Origin: Acetobacter farinalis
GTDB taxonomy: Bacteria; Pseudomonadota; Alphaproteobacteria; Acetobacterales; Acetobacteraceae
NCBI RefSeq assembly: GCF_026240015.1
Contig: NZ_JAPIUX010000001.1
Span: 186,001-250,000, forward strand
Reading direction: 5' to 3'
DNA length: 64,000 nt
Every line of letters begins with the position of its first letter. Within the stretch, counting starts at the first letter, position 1. The notes beneath the pieces are model-generated. The model saw only the letters and a program-made list of their open reading frames with translations, was not told where the DNA came from and ran no database searches. Below are positions 25,548 through 33,813 of the stretch, in pieces. Both the position numbers and the translations under genes were made by a program.

Positions 25548-26918
25548 GTGTGTGCGGCTTTGAAGCGGGCTATCCGTGTCGCACTCTGTGCTTCCGTGGG
25601 TGGGTTGGCTCTGACGAGTGCTTTCTGGTGGGCCGGGGTGCATTTTCTGGAAGGCAGACTGGCGGCCGCCGCTTATTCTGCTGCCACTGCCACTGCCACT
25701 GCCACTGCCACTGCCACTGCCACTGCCACTGCCAGTGTCGAGGCCAATACCAATACCAGCGCCAATAGCGGGCAGAGGCTGGCTGACCGGTGCCGGGTGG
25801 CTTTTCAGCATAAGGAGCATGGAGGCTGGCCATTCCGGGCACAGGTAGTGCTGGAGGGGGTGCAGGTGGTGTGCGGAGTGTCCGCGGGGCCTGTGGGTTT
25901 TTCTTACGGCGTGCCGCATGTCACGCTGGAACTGGCGCTCTGGCACCCGCTGACAATGCTGGCGAGGCTGGAAGGCCCGCAAGGGCTGGCTCTCTCCGGT
26001 GGAGGCATCAAGGGCGCGGGGCGTCTGGTGCTCAGAACAGAAGGGGCCGCCAGCGTGCTGGCTCTGCCGCTGCGAAGGGTGCAGGCGGGCAGGCTTGCGT
26101 TCCATTCGGCGTTTCTGCGGCTGGTTCCGCTGGAGGGCGCGGCGCAGGCGCATCCGGTCACGCTTCGGGATGTGGCGGGCACATTGGTGTGGAACAGGCA
26201 GGCGGATGCACAGGCCAGCGCCGTGGGTCTTTCCTTTACCGCTGGTGCTGCCGTGGTCGCCCCGTGGGCGGAGCGTGTGGAGGCGGTGCGGGGAGCTGTT
26301 TCATTGCCCGGCCCGATGGCCCGGCTTTCCGCCCTGTGGCCGCAGGCAGAAAGCGGGCGGCGTGAGGAGACCCAAAACCCTGTTCAGAATGAGCCCCGGA
26401 CTCATGCTCAGGATGATGGTCAGAATCAGGAGGCGGGGGACAGTCAGGGGCACGGTCAGGGTCTTGCCGGGATATCTGGCGGGGAGGCTGAGGGGCACCC
26501 GGCAGCACCTGCGGAGTATGCGGAAATTCTGGTGCAGCATCTTGCCGGGCGCTGGCGAGGGCTGGGTTTTTCATGGTCCGGGCGGCTGGTGAAGGCACCC
26601 GGCAGCGCGGCACTAGGGGAAACATGGCTCACTCTGAACGACTGGCGGGCGTTTCTGGCCCGATTGCAGCAGGATAAAACCCTGACGCCAGCCCAGACGG
26701 AACTGCTGGCAAAACTGACGGATCAGCTTGAACAGCGTACCGGCGGTATGGATGCTCCGCTGAGCGTGCCCGTGCAGGTGCGGCAGGGTGCCGCGCAGTT
26801 GGGCGGAGTGCCCATCCTCTCCCTGTTGGCAACACTGCACGGTGTTGCGGCACAGGGGCAGGCGCTCTCCGGTACGCCGCGGGCGGCCCTTCCGTTGCCG
26901 GATGTAGGCGCGCACTAA
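25548..26918 (+). CDS. DUF2125 domain protein with Ala-Thr repeat tract
   Basis: A 456-residue protein with an N-terminal hydrophobic anchor (about 8-30), probably exposing the rest to the periplasm. It matches the alphaproteobacterial DUF2125 pattern (GWPFRAQVVLEGVQVVCG, ALSGGGIKGAGRL), a family of unknown function. Residues ~45-62 are an Ala-Thr dipeptide tract encoded by nine CTGCCA hexamers. A Gln/Asp/Gly-rich insertion (about 280-325) splits the domain. The start at 25548 is an alternative codon placed just before the anchor and is uncertain. It is convergent with gloB. Confidence 0.75.
   Translation: MCAALKRAIRVALCASVGGLALTSAFWWAGVHFLEGRLAAAAYSAATATATATATATATATASVEANTNTSANSGQRLADRCRVAFQHKEHGGWPFRAQVVLEGVQVVCGVSAGPVGFSYGVPHVTLELALWHPLTMLARLEGPQGLALSGGGIKGAGRLVLRTEGAASVLALPLRRVQAGRLAFHSAFLRLVPLEGAAQAHPVTLRDVAGTLVWNRQADAQASAVGLSFTAGAAVVAPWAERVEAVRGAVSLPGPMARLSALWPQAESGRREETQNPVQNEPRTHAQDDGQNQEAGDSQGHGQGLAGISGGEAEGHPAAPAEYAEILVQHLAGRWRGLGFSWSGRLVKAPGSAALGETWLTLNDWRAFLARLQQDKTLTPAQTELLAKLTDQLEQRTGGMDAPLSVPVQVRQGAAQLGGVPILSLLATLHGVAAQGQALSGTPRAALPLPDVGAH
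25681..25734 (+). repeat. Hexanucleotide tandem repeat (CTGCCA)x9
   Basis: Nine uninterrupted copies of CTGCCA, read in frame as alternating Ala and Thr in the DUF2125 gene. Because the unit is six bases, slippage changes the protein length by two residues without a frameshift. Confidence 0.95.
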
Positions 26919-26939
26919 GCCGTTAAAGAAGCGTGTGGG

Positions 26940-27665
26940 TTAAAACGTATCCTTCTCGCGCCGTAATCTGGCGAGGGTCGGGACATCCGCAGCGCGCAGA
27001 AACGGATTGGTGGCGCGCTCTTCCCCCAGTGTGGAGGGCACGGTGGCGCGCCCCTCCGCGCGCAGACGTTTGACCTCGGCAACGCGGACTTTCAGGGCGG
27101 CATTGTTCGGTTCAGCATGCAGGGCAAAGGCGCTGTTGCCTTCCGTATATTCATGGCCGCAGCATACCAGCGTGTCATCCGGCAGATCCGCAAAGCGTTT
27201 CAGGCTTTCAAAAAGCTGCTCTGCCGTGCCCTCAAACAGGCGGCCGCAGCCCAGACTGAACAGGGTATCCCCACAGAACAGCGTGGGCGGGTTTGCAAAA
27301 TAATAGCTGATATGGCCGCGTGTATGGCCCGGCACGGCAATCACCCGGCCTTCGGACTGACCAAGGGAGAGGTGGTCTCCGTCATGTAGGGCGATATCCA
27401 GAGCAGGCATGCGCGCCTGTTCGGAGGCCGGGCCGGCAACACGGGCCTTGTAGCGGGCACGCAGGGCTTCTGTGCCGCCAATGTGGTCCGCATGGTGGTG
27501 CGTGAGCAGGATCAGGTCCAGCCGACCGCCTTCCGCATCCAGAACAGATTGGATGGGGGCGGCCTCTCCGGGGTCTACAATCGCGGTGCAGCCGGTTTCC
27601 GTGTCCCGCAGGAACCAACTGTAGTTATCCGATAGAACCGGAATGGCGCGGGTCTGAAGAGGCAT
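26940..27665 (-). CDS. gloB: Hydroxyacylglutathione hydrolase (glyoxalase II)
   Basis: Metallo-beta-lactamase-fold enzyme that hydrolyses S-lactoylglutathione in methylglyoxal detoxification. The 241 residues include the metal-binding THHHADH (55-61), VPGHTRGHISYYF, the bridging aspartate in FCGDTLFSLGCGRLFEG and CGHEYTEGN. The C-terminal glutathione-binding part ends ATNPFLRA. AGGAGA lies 9 bases before the ATG at 27665; an upstream extension of 60 residues lacks coding sense. Divergent from the neighbouring methyltransferase. Confidence 0.95.
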   Translation of the reverse strand: MPLQTRAIPVLSDNYSWFLRDTETGCTAIVDPGEAAPIQSVLDAEGGRLDLILLTHHHADHIGGTEALRARYKARVAGPASEQARMPALDIALHDGDHLSLGQSEGRVIAVPGHTRGHISYYFANPPTLFCGDTLFSLGCGRLFEGTAEQLFESLKRFADLPDDTLVCCGHEYTEGNSAFALHAEPNNAALKVRVAEVKRLRAEGRATVPSTLGEERATNPFLRAADVPTLARLRREKDTF

Positions 27666-27869
27666 GGTGTCGGTTCTCCTGAAAAAACTGCGGCTGAAAG
27701 CCTCTGCCGGAAACAAGCACCGGGCTCCTGCCGCTGAACACTGCTGCCGGATTGCGCAGCCACAGAGCGCGGCAGGCCCCCGTGGCGGGAGAAGGCAGGG
27801 CTTAAGCCGGTGCGCGCACGGGATGCACGGTGATGGCGCAGGCACGGCTACTCATGATACGCCTGAAGA

Positions 27870-28688
27870 ATGCATAAGGCTATTCCTCCCTCAGCGGACG
27901 CGTTTTATCAGACCCACGCTGGCCAGACCTGCGCGGCGCTGCTGCGTGAACGCCTTCAGTGGTTCTGGCCAGACCTGCGTGGCCAGCGCGTGCTGGGGCT
28001 GGGCTATGCCGGGCCGTATCTGGGCGCGTGGCAGGGGCGGGGTGCCTTGTGTATTTCCGCCCGAACCCCGGAACACGGGATGGGGCGTGCCGCAGGGCAT
28101 GCCCTGCACCAGAGCATTGGCCCTGTGCGTGAGTGTGTTGTGGACCAGTATGCTCTGCCTTTTGAGGATGAAATGTTCGACCGCGTTGTTCTGGTGCATG
28201 CCTGCACGGATGCGGCGCAGATGGTGCCGCTGCTGCGGGCGGCTGGCCGGGTGCTGAAGGATGACGGGCGGCTTCTGCTGATTCTGCCCAACGCGTTGGC
28301 GGGCAGGCTGCGCCAGAGGGGAACGCCTTTCGCGCAGGATGTTGCGTGTTCCCGCACGGCATTACGGACCATGCTGGGGCACGCCATGCTGCTGCCTGAA
28401 CGGCGGGATGAAGCGCTGTTTCTCCCGGCCCGGCACGCCTGCGCCAGCATGCGGCGGGGGCGGCGGCTGGATATTGCCGGAAAGGTGCTCCTGCCGGGGC
28501 TGGGGAGCTTGATGCTGGTGGAAGCGGTGAAGGATGTGTTTTCCGCAATACCGCTGCCGCTCCGGTCTTCACAGAGCTGGTACAGAAAGCTGCTGTTGCC
28601 CGCACAGGGGGCCGCTACACAGAAACAGGGGGAGCCGCAGCGCCGCTCCATGCCGGAAGAGCAGGCAGCCCGAATACCGGAGGCCTAA
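27870..28688 (+). CDS. SAM-dependent methyltransferase (Methyltransf_11-like), gloB-linked
   Basis: A 272-residue protein with a degenerate SAM motif VLGLGYAGPYLG (about 42-53), the acidic CVVDQYALPFEDEMFDRVVLVHA and a late LKDDGRLLLILPN. This is the type of uncharacterised methyltransferase often found divergent from gloB in alphaproteobacteria. The C-terminal ~60 residues are basic and Gln/Pro-rich. Its substrate is unknown. It ends just before the Hyf-like cluster and has no obvious terminator. Confidence 0.8.
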   Translation: MHKAIPPSADAFYQTHAGQTCAALLRERLQWFWPDLRGQRVLGLGYAGPYLGAWQGRGALCISARTPEHGMGRAAGHALHQSIGPVRECVVDQYALPFEDEMFDRVVLVHACTDAAQMVPLLRAAGRVLKDDGRLLLILPNALAGRLRQRGTPFAQDVACSRTALRTMLGHAMLLPERRDEALFLPARHACASMRRGRRLDIAGKVLLPGLGSLMLVEAVKDVFSAIPLPLRSSQSWYRKLLLPAQGAATQKQGEPQRRSMPEEQAARIPEA

Positions 28689-28704
28689 GGCAAATTCTCC
28701 CTCT

Positions 28705-30495
28705 GTGGCCTTGCCTTCCGGCGCGGGCGTTGCCACAGAACGGCGTGCATGGTGTTATCCGCCGGTCCTGTACATTCAGATCTGGAGCCAGAGTTCCATT
28801 TTCACGTCTTTTGTTCTTTGCAGCCTGTTCGTTTTGTTTGTGGTGGCGGGGGTTCTGGCAGTGCTGCCCGAGCGCCTGTTGCGGCAGTGCGCCTCCTGGC
28901 GATCGGAAATTCTGGCCGGGGTCTGGGCATGTTCCGGCCTGCTGGCTCTGGCAGGGGCTGCGGGCAGGCTGGAGGGGGGCGTCAGCTGGTTCCCGGTGTT
29001 CGGGATGGATGGCCCCGCTCTGCCCATGTTGGTGCTGCTGGCTTTTACCGGCGGCCTGATGGGCGTGGGGCCACGGGGGCTTGCCTGTGCGCTCACGGGG
29101 TTGGCGTTTCTGGCGCTTTCTCCTCTGGTGTTCGGGCTTCTGGCGGGCACAGCGCTGGTGCTGCTGGCGGACCGTGGGCAGCAGGGCGTCTGCCTGCCTT
29201 TTGCGGTGCTGCCTGCCTGTATTCCGGCGGATAGTCCGCTTTCTCCGCCGTCTCTGTGTCTGATGGTGCTGCTGCTGGGGTGGGCTGTGTCTTCCCAGAA
29301 AGGGCCGGAGGCCGTGCTGCCGGCGGGTATTGGCCTGTTCCTGCTGGGGCGGCTACTGGCGGAAGCCGGGGTGCTGCCCCCTGTGCAGCAGGCGTTGCTG
29401 ATTGTCAGCGGTGGGGCGGTGGCACTCTGGGGGGCCGTGCAGGCGGTGCGTAGTCCGAAGGCGGCCAGCATTCTCTCCGGCGTGGCCACGGCAGGCTATG
29501 GCGGCATGGTGGTGATGCTCACGCTGGCTCTGGCTGTTTCCGTGAAAGGGGGAGACCTGTTCCGCACGGCGACATTGCTGGCAACGGGCACACCGTTTCT
29601 CGCCCTGCTGGCCGCACTCTGGCTCTCGCGGCAGGATGGCGGGCTGTTTGCTCCGCAAAGTGCCGTGGCGCAGGCGCGGGGCGGGCGCTCTGCTCTGGGG
29701 GTGAGCCTTGCCCTGCTCTCTGCCGTGCCTCCCATGGGTGGCTTTGCCGTTTTCTGGTGCCTGCTTGGTGCGGGGGAAGGGGCTGCGGCCAATACCCACC
29801 CGGCACAGGCCCTCTGTCTGCTGCTGGTTCTGACAGGGGCCGCCTGCGTGATGGCGCTGGGGATGATCGGCCTGCTTCGGGTGGGGCTTATGGCTTTCGT
29901 GCAGACGCAGGAGGAGCCGCGCGCCCTGAGCCCCGTGCTCCTGCTCCCGGCATGGATCTGCGCAGGCTGTGCTGTGGTGGTAACGGTGCTGCCCGGTGGC
30001 TGGCTGGCGCTGGTGGATCATCTTTTTGCAGGCGATACACCGCATGCATTTGCGTGGGGGATGCTGGGCAGCGTGGGGTTTGCCGGGTCTGATATCAGCC
30101 TGACCCCTCTTTTCTCAGCACTCGCGCTGGGTGTTTGTGTGGCGGGCGCCGGGCTGCTGGGGCGTGCTTTCGGCGTGTTCCCACTCCGCCCGGCCGTCTC
30201 GGGTGCTGCCGAATGGCGGGAAGGCGCGCCGGTGGTGGCGTATGATGGTGAGCCCCCCGCTCTTCCGGCAGCGGCGGCAGGCGTGCCGGTGATCTGGGTT
30301 GCGTTCGGAATGCTGCTGGGTGTGGGCGGGCAGAAACCCTCTGAATGGCCTGTGGTGGAAAAAACCGGGGCCGGTGCCCGCTATCTTCAGGCAGTGCTGT
30401 TCAGAACTGTTGCCTGGTGTGAAGCGCAGGGCATGGTTCTGATTCTGCTTTTTCTGGGGGCCGGGCTTCTGCTGGGGCTGTTTGCGGCACGATGA
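28705..30495 (+). CDS. HyfB/NuoL-like membrane subunit (antiporter-like), Hyf-like complex
   Basis: A strongly hydrophobic protein of about 596 residues with roughly 14 membrane segments, resembling the proton-antiporter-like subunits HyfB/HycC and NuoL/M/N. A recognisable patch is RSPKAASILSGVATAGYGG, matching the lysine-bearing DLKRLLAYSSI helix of the family. The usual Trp-Glu of TM5 and the His/Lys-rich TM7 segment are not obvious, so proton pumping may be impaired or differ. It overlaps the next gene by 4 bases (ATGA). The start is uncertain: GTG at 28705 is the first in-frame candidate after the methyltransferase, and TTG at 28711 is possible; no clear ribosome site. Confidence 0.7.
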   Translation: MALPSGAGVATERRAWCYPPVLYIQIWSQSSIFTSFVLCSLFVLFVVAGVLAVLPERLLRQCASWRSEILAGVWACSGLLALAGAAGRLEGGVSWFPVFGMDGPALPMLVLLAFTGGLMGVGPRGLACALTGLAFLALSPLVFGLLAGTALVLLADRGQQGVCLPFAVLPACIPADSPLSPPSLCLMVLLLGWAVSSQKGPEAVLPAGIGLFLLGRLLAEAGVLPPVQQALLIVSGGAVALWGAVQAVRSPKAASILSGVATAGYGGMVVMLTLALAVSVKGGDLFRTATLLATGTPFLALLAALWLSRQDGGLFAPQSAVAQARGGRSALGVSLALLSAVPPMGGFAVFWCLLGAGEGAAANTHPAQALCLLLVLTGAACVMALGMIGLLRVGLMAFVQTQEEPRALSPVLLLPAWICAGCAVVVTVLPGGWLALVDHLFAGDTPHAFAWGMLGSVGFAGSDISLTPLFSALALGVCVAGAGLLGRAFGVFPLRPAVSGAAEWREGAPVVAYDGEPPALPAAAAGVPVIWVAFGMLLGVGGQKPSEWPVVEKTGAGARYLQAVLFRTVAWCEAQGMVLILLFLGAGLLLGLFAAR

Positions 30496-31502
30496 CGCAT
30501 GATCTCACATGGGGCTGGTCCTTCGCCAGCCTGCTGGCTCTCGCACTTCAGACGGTGCTGCTGGTTCTCGCAGCTCCCTGGTTCAGTGGCTGGGTCAATC
30601 GTCTGGCGGGCAGACTGACGGGAGAGAGGCGCTTTCACGCAGGGGGGCGCTGGCTGGAAATCCGGCATCAGTTCCGCCGGTCCGGCCTGCGGCAGAAAGG
30701 GGATGGGCTGAGTGCGCTGGCCTGCCGGGGGGCGCTGATTCTGGCGGTTTTTGCGGCGTGCATGACGCCGGTTTTCACCCTTGTTCCGTCGGGCTTTCCC
30801 GCACCGGGCTTTTTCCTGCTGTGTGCGGCACTGGTTGGGGCCTCTCTCCTGCTGTGCCTGCCGCTGGTGGTGCAGGCGGGAGCAGCGGCTCTGGCCGGAT
30901 ATGCTGCCCTGCTGGCCGAAGGGCTGCTTCTGCCAGCCCTCGTGCCGGTTCTGATGATGGCGGGCGGGCAGGATTTTTCCGCGTTTCTTGCCCGGTTGCG
31001 CCCGCTTTCTCCGGCAGGGGATGGCGCGCCCTTCGTGCTGATGGGTGTGGCGCTTTTTCTGGTTGCGGCCTGGAAAGGGCGGCAGGCGGGGGAAGAGCTT
31101 TCCTGCCAGCTTTCCGGGGCGGACCGTGCGTTATGGATGCTTGCAACAGATTGCGTGCAACTGGTCTGGATTACGCTGGCCGGAGATATCGCATGGGCGG
31201 GCAGTCTCGCCATGCCGGGTGAGAGCGGCATGGAGCCGTGGCTGGCGCAGTGCCTTGCCGGGGCCGGGTTCTGGCTGGCGAAGCTGGCAGTCGCGGCGTT
31301 TCTGCTTGCTGCAACACAGTTGATGGTGCTGGCCTTCCCGCGCCGGGCGCGGGTGCGTCTGGCGGCGGTGTTCCTGCTGGGGCTGCTGGCATGGCAGGTG
31401 GCCTATCCGCAGCAGGCCGGCCCTGCCGCGCAGGATAAAACGGCGTTCGTGCAGGAGGGGCAGGACCCTGCCTTTGGTGAGGAAAGGGGGGCTGCGCCAT
31501 GA
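30492..31502 (+). CDS. HyfC/HycD (NuoH-like) membrane subunit
   Basis: A 336-residue polytopic protein of the NuoH/HycD/HyfC family, the membrane subunit that contacts the Fe-S protein and quinone site in related complexes. The first loop APWFSGWVNRLAGRLTGERR is equivalent to the APLLxGWVRxxKARxQxRRG motif. EELSCQLSGADRALWMLA corresponds to the conserved acidic cytoplasmic loop. It has about eight hydrophobic segments. The start overlaps the previous gene and the stop overlaps the next (both ATGA), so translation is coupled. Confidence 0.75.
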   Translation: MTHDLTWGWSFASLLALALQTVLLVLAAPWFSGWVNRLAGRLTGERRFHAGGRWLEIRHQFRRSGLRQKGDGLSALACRGALILAVFAACMTPVFTLVPSGFPAPGFFLLCAALVGASLLLCLPLVVQAGAAALAGYAALLAEGLLLPALVPVLMMAGGQDFSAFLARLRPLSPAGDGAPFVLMGVALFLVAAWKGRQAGEELSCQLSGADRALWMLATDCVQLVWITLAGDIAWAGSLAMPGESGMEPWLAQCLAGAGFWLAKLAVAAFLLAATQLMVLAFPRRARVRLAAVFLLGLLAWQVAYPQQAGPAAQDKTAFVQEGQDPAFGEERGAAP

Positions 31503-32701
31503 CACTTGCGGTCATTCTGGCGCCGCTGCTGGCGCTGTGCGTCGTGGCGCGCGGGATCGGCTTTCTGCCTGCGCTGGGGGTGGTTACGGCGGTGGCCATG
31601 CTGGTGGACCATCTGGCACCGTTGCAGGAATTTGGCGCGGCCTGCGTGGTGGTGTTCTCGGTTCTGCCGGTCTGGTTTGTCAGCCGGTATCAGGATGATG
31701 GCGCGCAGGAACGCACCGGCCCTGCCGTGCCGTTTCTGGCGCTGGGGTTGATGGTCATCCTGCAACTGACAACAGGTGTGCCCGCCGCCACGGCGGAGGC
31801 CGCGGGCCAGCATACGGGGGCAGCCTATCTGCCTGCCGGCCTGTGCGTGGCGCTGGCGGGGCTGGTGGCGGTCACCTGCCGTCAGGCCATGGTCTGGCAG
31901 TGGGCTGGGCTGCTGGCCTGTGTGGATGGTGTCATGCTGTCCGGCGTGATTGAAAACCAGATGATGGTTGTGGGCGTGACAGCGCTTGCGGGCGGCGTTG
32001 TGGCGGTTCTGGGCGGGCTGTGCGTGCATCGTGTCATGCTGCGTGCCGCCGTGGCGCCTGCAAAGGGAGGCGAGGCGGGTGGACCCAAGGCACGCTCTGC
32101 TTCCTTTGATCTGGGCGAGATTTCTCCAGCAGGTATGGAAACAGATGTGGCACATGCAGCCGGTCCGGAACCGCGCGGGTTGCGGCCGGATGCGGTAGTG
32201 GGGCCGCGCCTCCGGGCCGAGGTGGAAGACCGTGAGGAGGAGGGGGGCACACCCCCCGGCCGCACTAAAACACCAGCCCAGCCCAAACCAACGCAGTCCC
32301 AACCAAGCCAGACCAAAACGGAAGGCGACGCCGAAACTCCGGCGGAAACACGCCCCGAAGGCCCGGGTGCCGAACAGGACGACCTCCCGGTGGACGGGGA
32401 TGAAGAAGACGCTGATTGTCCTGTGGGCGAGACGTTGCCCGGCAAGGCGGCTCCTGCCTCCGGGACGGATGCCGAAGCTGACCCTGCTGCTCCCTCGCCC
32501 GACGCGGAACCGGAGCATGTGGTTGGCACGGAACCCGAAACCTCGCCAGAAAAACTTTCGCCAGAAGAGCCCTCCCCGGAAGAATCTTCTTCGGAAAAGT
32601 CTTCGGCTGAAGGCGCACCTGCTTCCCGGCGCACACCGGAGATGATCGCGCGGGATGTCTGGTTGAAAGGCTATCTGTCCGAACGCGGGAGGGATGCATG
32701 A
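31499..32701 (+). CDS. HyfE-like membrane subunit with long acidic C-terminal tail
   Basis: A 400-residue protein. Residues 1-185 form about six or seven hydrophobic helices and align by position and pattern with HyfE (about 216 residues in E. coli), for example RQAMVWQWAGLLACVDG near the end. Residues ~200-370 are a Pro/Glu/Ser/Asp-rich, very likely disordered tail absent from ordinary HyfE. The last ~25 residues (TPEMIARDVWLKGYL) could form a helix. It is coupled to both neighbours by 4-base overlaps. The tail may be a docking arm for a soluble partner (inference). Confidence 0.65.
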   Translation: MTLAVILAPLLALCVVARGIGFLPALGVVTAVAMLVDHLAPLQEFGAACVVVFSVLPVWFVSRYQDDGAQERTGPAVPFLALGLMVILQLTTGVPAATAEAAGQHTGAAYLPAGLCVALAGLVAVTCRQAMVWQWAGLLACVDGVMLSGVIENQMMVVGVTALAGGVVAVLGGLCVHRVMLRAAVAPAKGGEAGGPKARSASFDLGEISPAGMETDVAHAAGPEPRGLRPDAVVGPRLRAEVEDREEEGGTPPGRTKTPAQPKPTQSQPSQTKTEGDAETPAETRPEGPGAEQDDLPVDGDEEDADCPVGETLPGKAAPASGTDAEADPAAPSPDAEPEHVVGTEPETSPEKLSPEEPSPEESSSEKSSAEGAPASRRTPEMIARDVWLKGYLSERGRDA

Positions 32702-33813
32702 CCATTCCTGTTTTTCTGGCGGCACTGGCCTTTGCTTGGCCGCTGCTTGGCGCGGCCATTGTCATGGCGGCCCCATCCCCCCGCAGCCGGGAGACGGCAA
32801 TCTGGATGGCCGGAGCGGGTTGTGCGCTGGCGGTTGCGGTATTTCTCTTCCCCGCGACCGGTGCCGAAGGGTGGGATGATGACCCTGTGCAGCGCGCCGG
32901 GCGCGTGATGCTGGCGTTTGGCCTGCTGCTGACCGTGATGGAAAACGGCACGCTGAAAGACCGGCTGCTGCGCGGCCTGCCACATGTTTCCACGGCGCTG
33001 GCGGGGCTGGCCTGTGTTACCCCCGACCCCATCGTCGGGCTGGGGATTCTGGAAGCCGCTCTGGCCTATGGCGTATTTGTGTTCAGCCGCCCGGCGGGGC
33101 AGGCCCGGGCCGGGTGGGCGTTGGTCAGAACCGGTTCGGTAGGGATTTTTCTGGTGCTGGCGGGCCTGCTGTTGCCTGCGGCTTCGGCCCCGGCAGGGCT
33201 GATGATGGCGTGCGGCCTTGTGATGCTCGCAGGGCTGACCCCCTTCGGTCAGCCCTGGCGGGAGGAAAATGATACCTATCTGTTCCTCCCCTTTGCCGGG
33301 GCTGCACTCCTGCTTTCCATGCGGATGCGCGCCCATGGGGGAGATGCGTTCGATACGGCTCTGGTTGCGGCTGGTCTGGCCTCTGTGTGGCTTACGGCCT
33401 GCGCCGGGCGCTCGGGTGAGGGCCTGCGCCTGTTCCGCACCTTTCCGTCTGCTCTGGCGTTGATAGCGGTCGGGGCGCGGGCGGATGTCGCGGCCCTGCT
33501 GTTCCTGTGTGGCTGGTGTCTGGCGGGGGGGAACCGCTCAGGGCGCTCATGGGCCGCGCGGGCGCTGGCCTGTTTTCCGCCGGGGGCGCCGTTTGTGGGC
33601 TGCCTGCTGCTGCTCTCCATGCTCAGTGACTGGTCCTGGAGCGTGACGGTGCTCACCGTGGCCGGAATTCTGTGCGCTGTGGTGCGTGCTGTGCCGGTGG
33701 AAGGGTTCACGCAGGATCTATGGCCGGAGGATGCCGCCGGGCGGGTGGCCTGTAGCGTGCTGGTGCTCACCGGGTTTCTGGTGCCGCTGGCCATGATGCT
33801 GGGAGCGTTCTGA
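32698..33813 (+). CDS. HyfF/NuoN-like membrane subunit, shortened
   Basis: A hydrophobic protein of 371 residues in the position of HyfF (about 526 residues in E. coli). It has about ten membrane segments and patches such as ENGTLKDRLLRG and GLVMLAGLTPFGQPW that recall antiporter-like subunits. The conserved Glu/Lys proton-path residues are not readily found. It is either a reduced HyfF or a divergent membrane subunit; assignment rests largely on cluster order. It starts with an ATGA overlap and ends one base into the next gene (TGATG). Confidence 0.55.
   Translation: MTIPVFLAALAFAWPLLGAAIVMAAPSPRSRETAIWMAGAGCALAVAVFLFPATGAEGWDDDPVQRAGRVMLAFGLLLTVMENGTLKDRLLRGLPHVSTALAGLACVTPDPIVGLGILEAALAYGVFVFSRPAGQARAGWALVRTGSVGIFLVLAGLLLPAASAPAGLMMACGLVMLAGLTPFGQPWREENDTYLFLPFAGAALLLSMRMRAHGGDAFDTALVAAGLASVWLTACAGRSGEGLRLFRTFPSALALIAVGARADVAALLFLCGWCLAGGNRSGRSWAARALACFPPGAPFVGCLLLLSMLSDWSWSVTVLTVAGILCAVVRAVPVEGFTQDLWPEDAAGRVACSVLVLTGFLVPLAMMLGAF

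Noticed and set aside
25681..25734. Repeat tract as a CRISPR array
   Set aside because: Units are six bases with no spacers and lie inside a coding frame.
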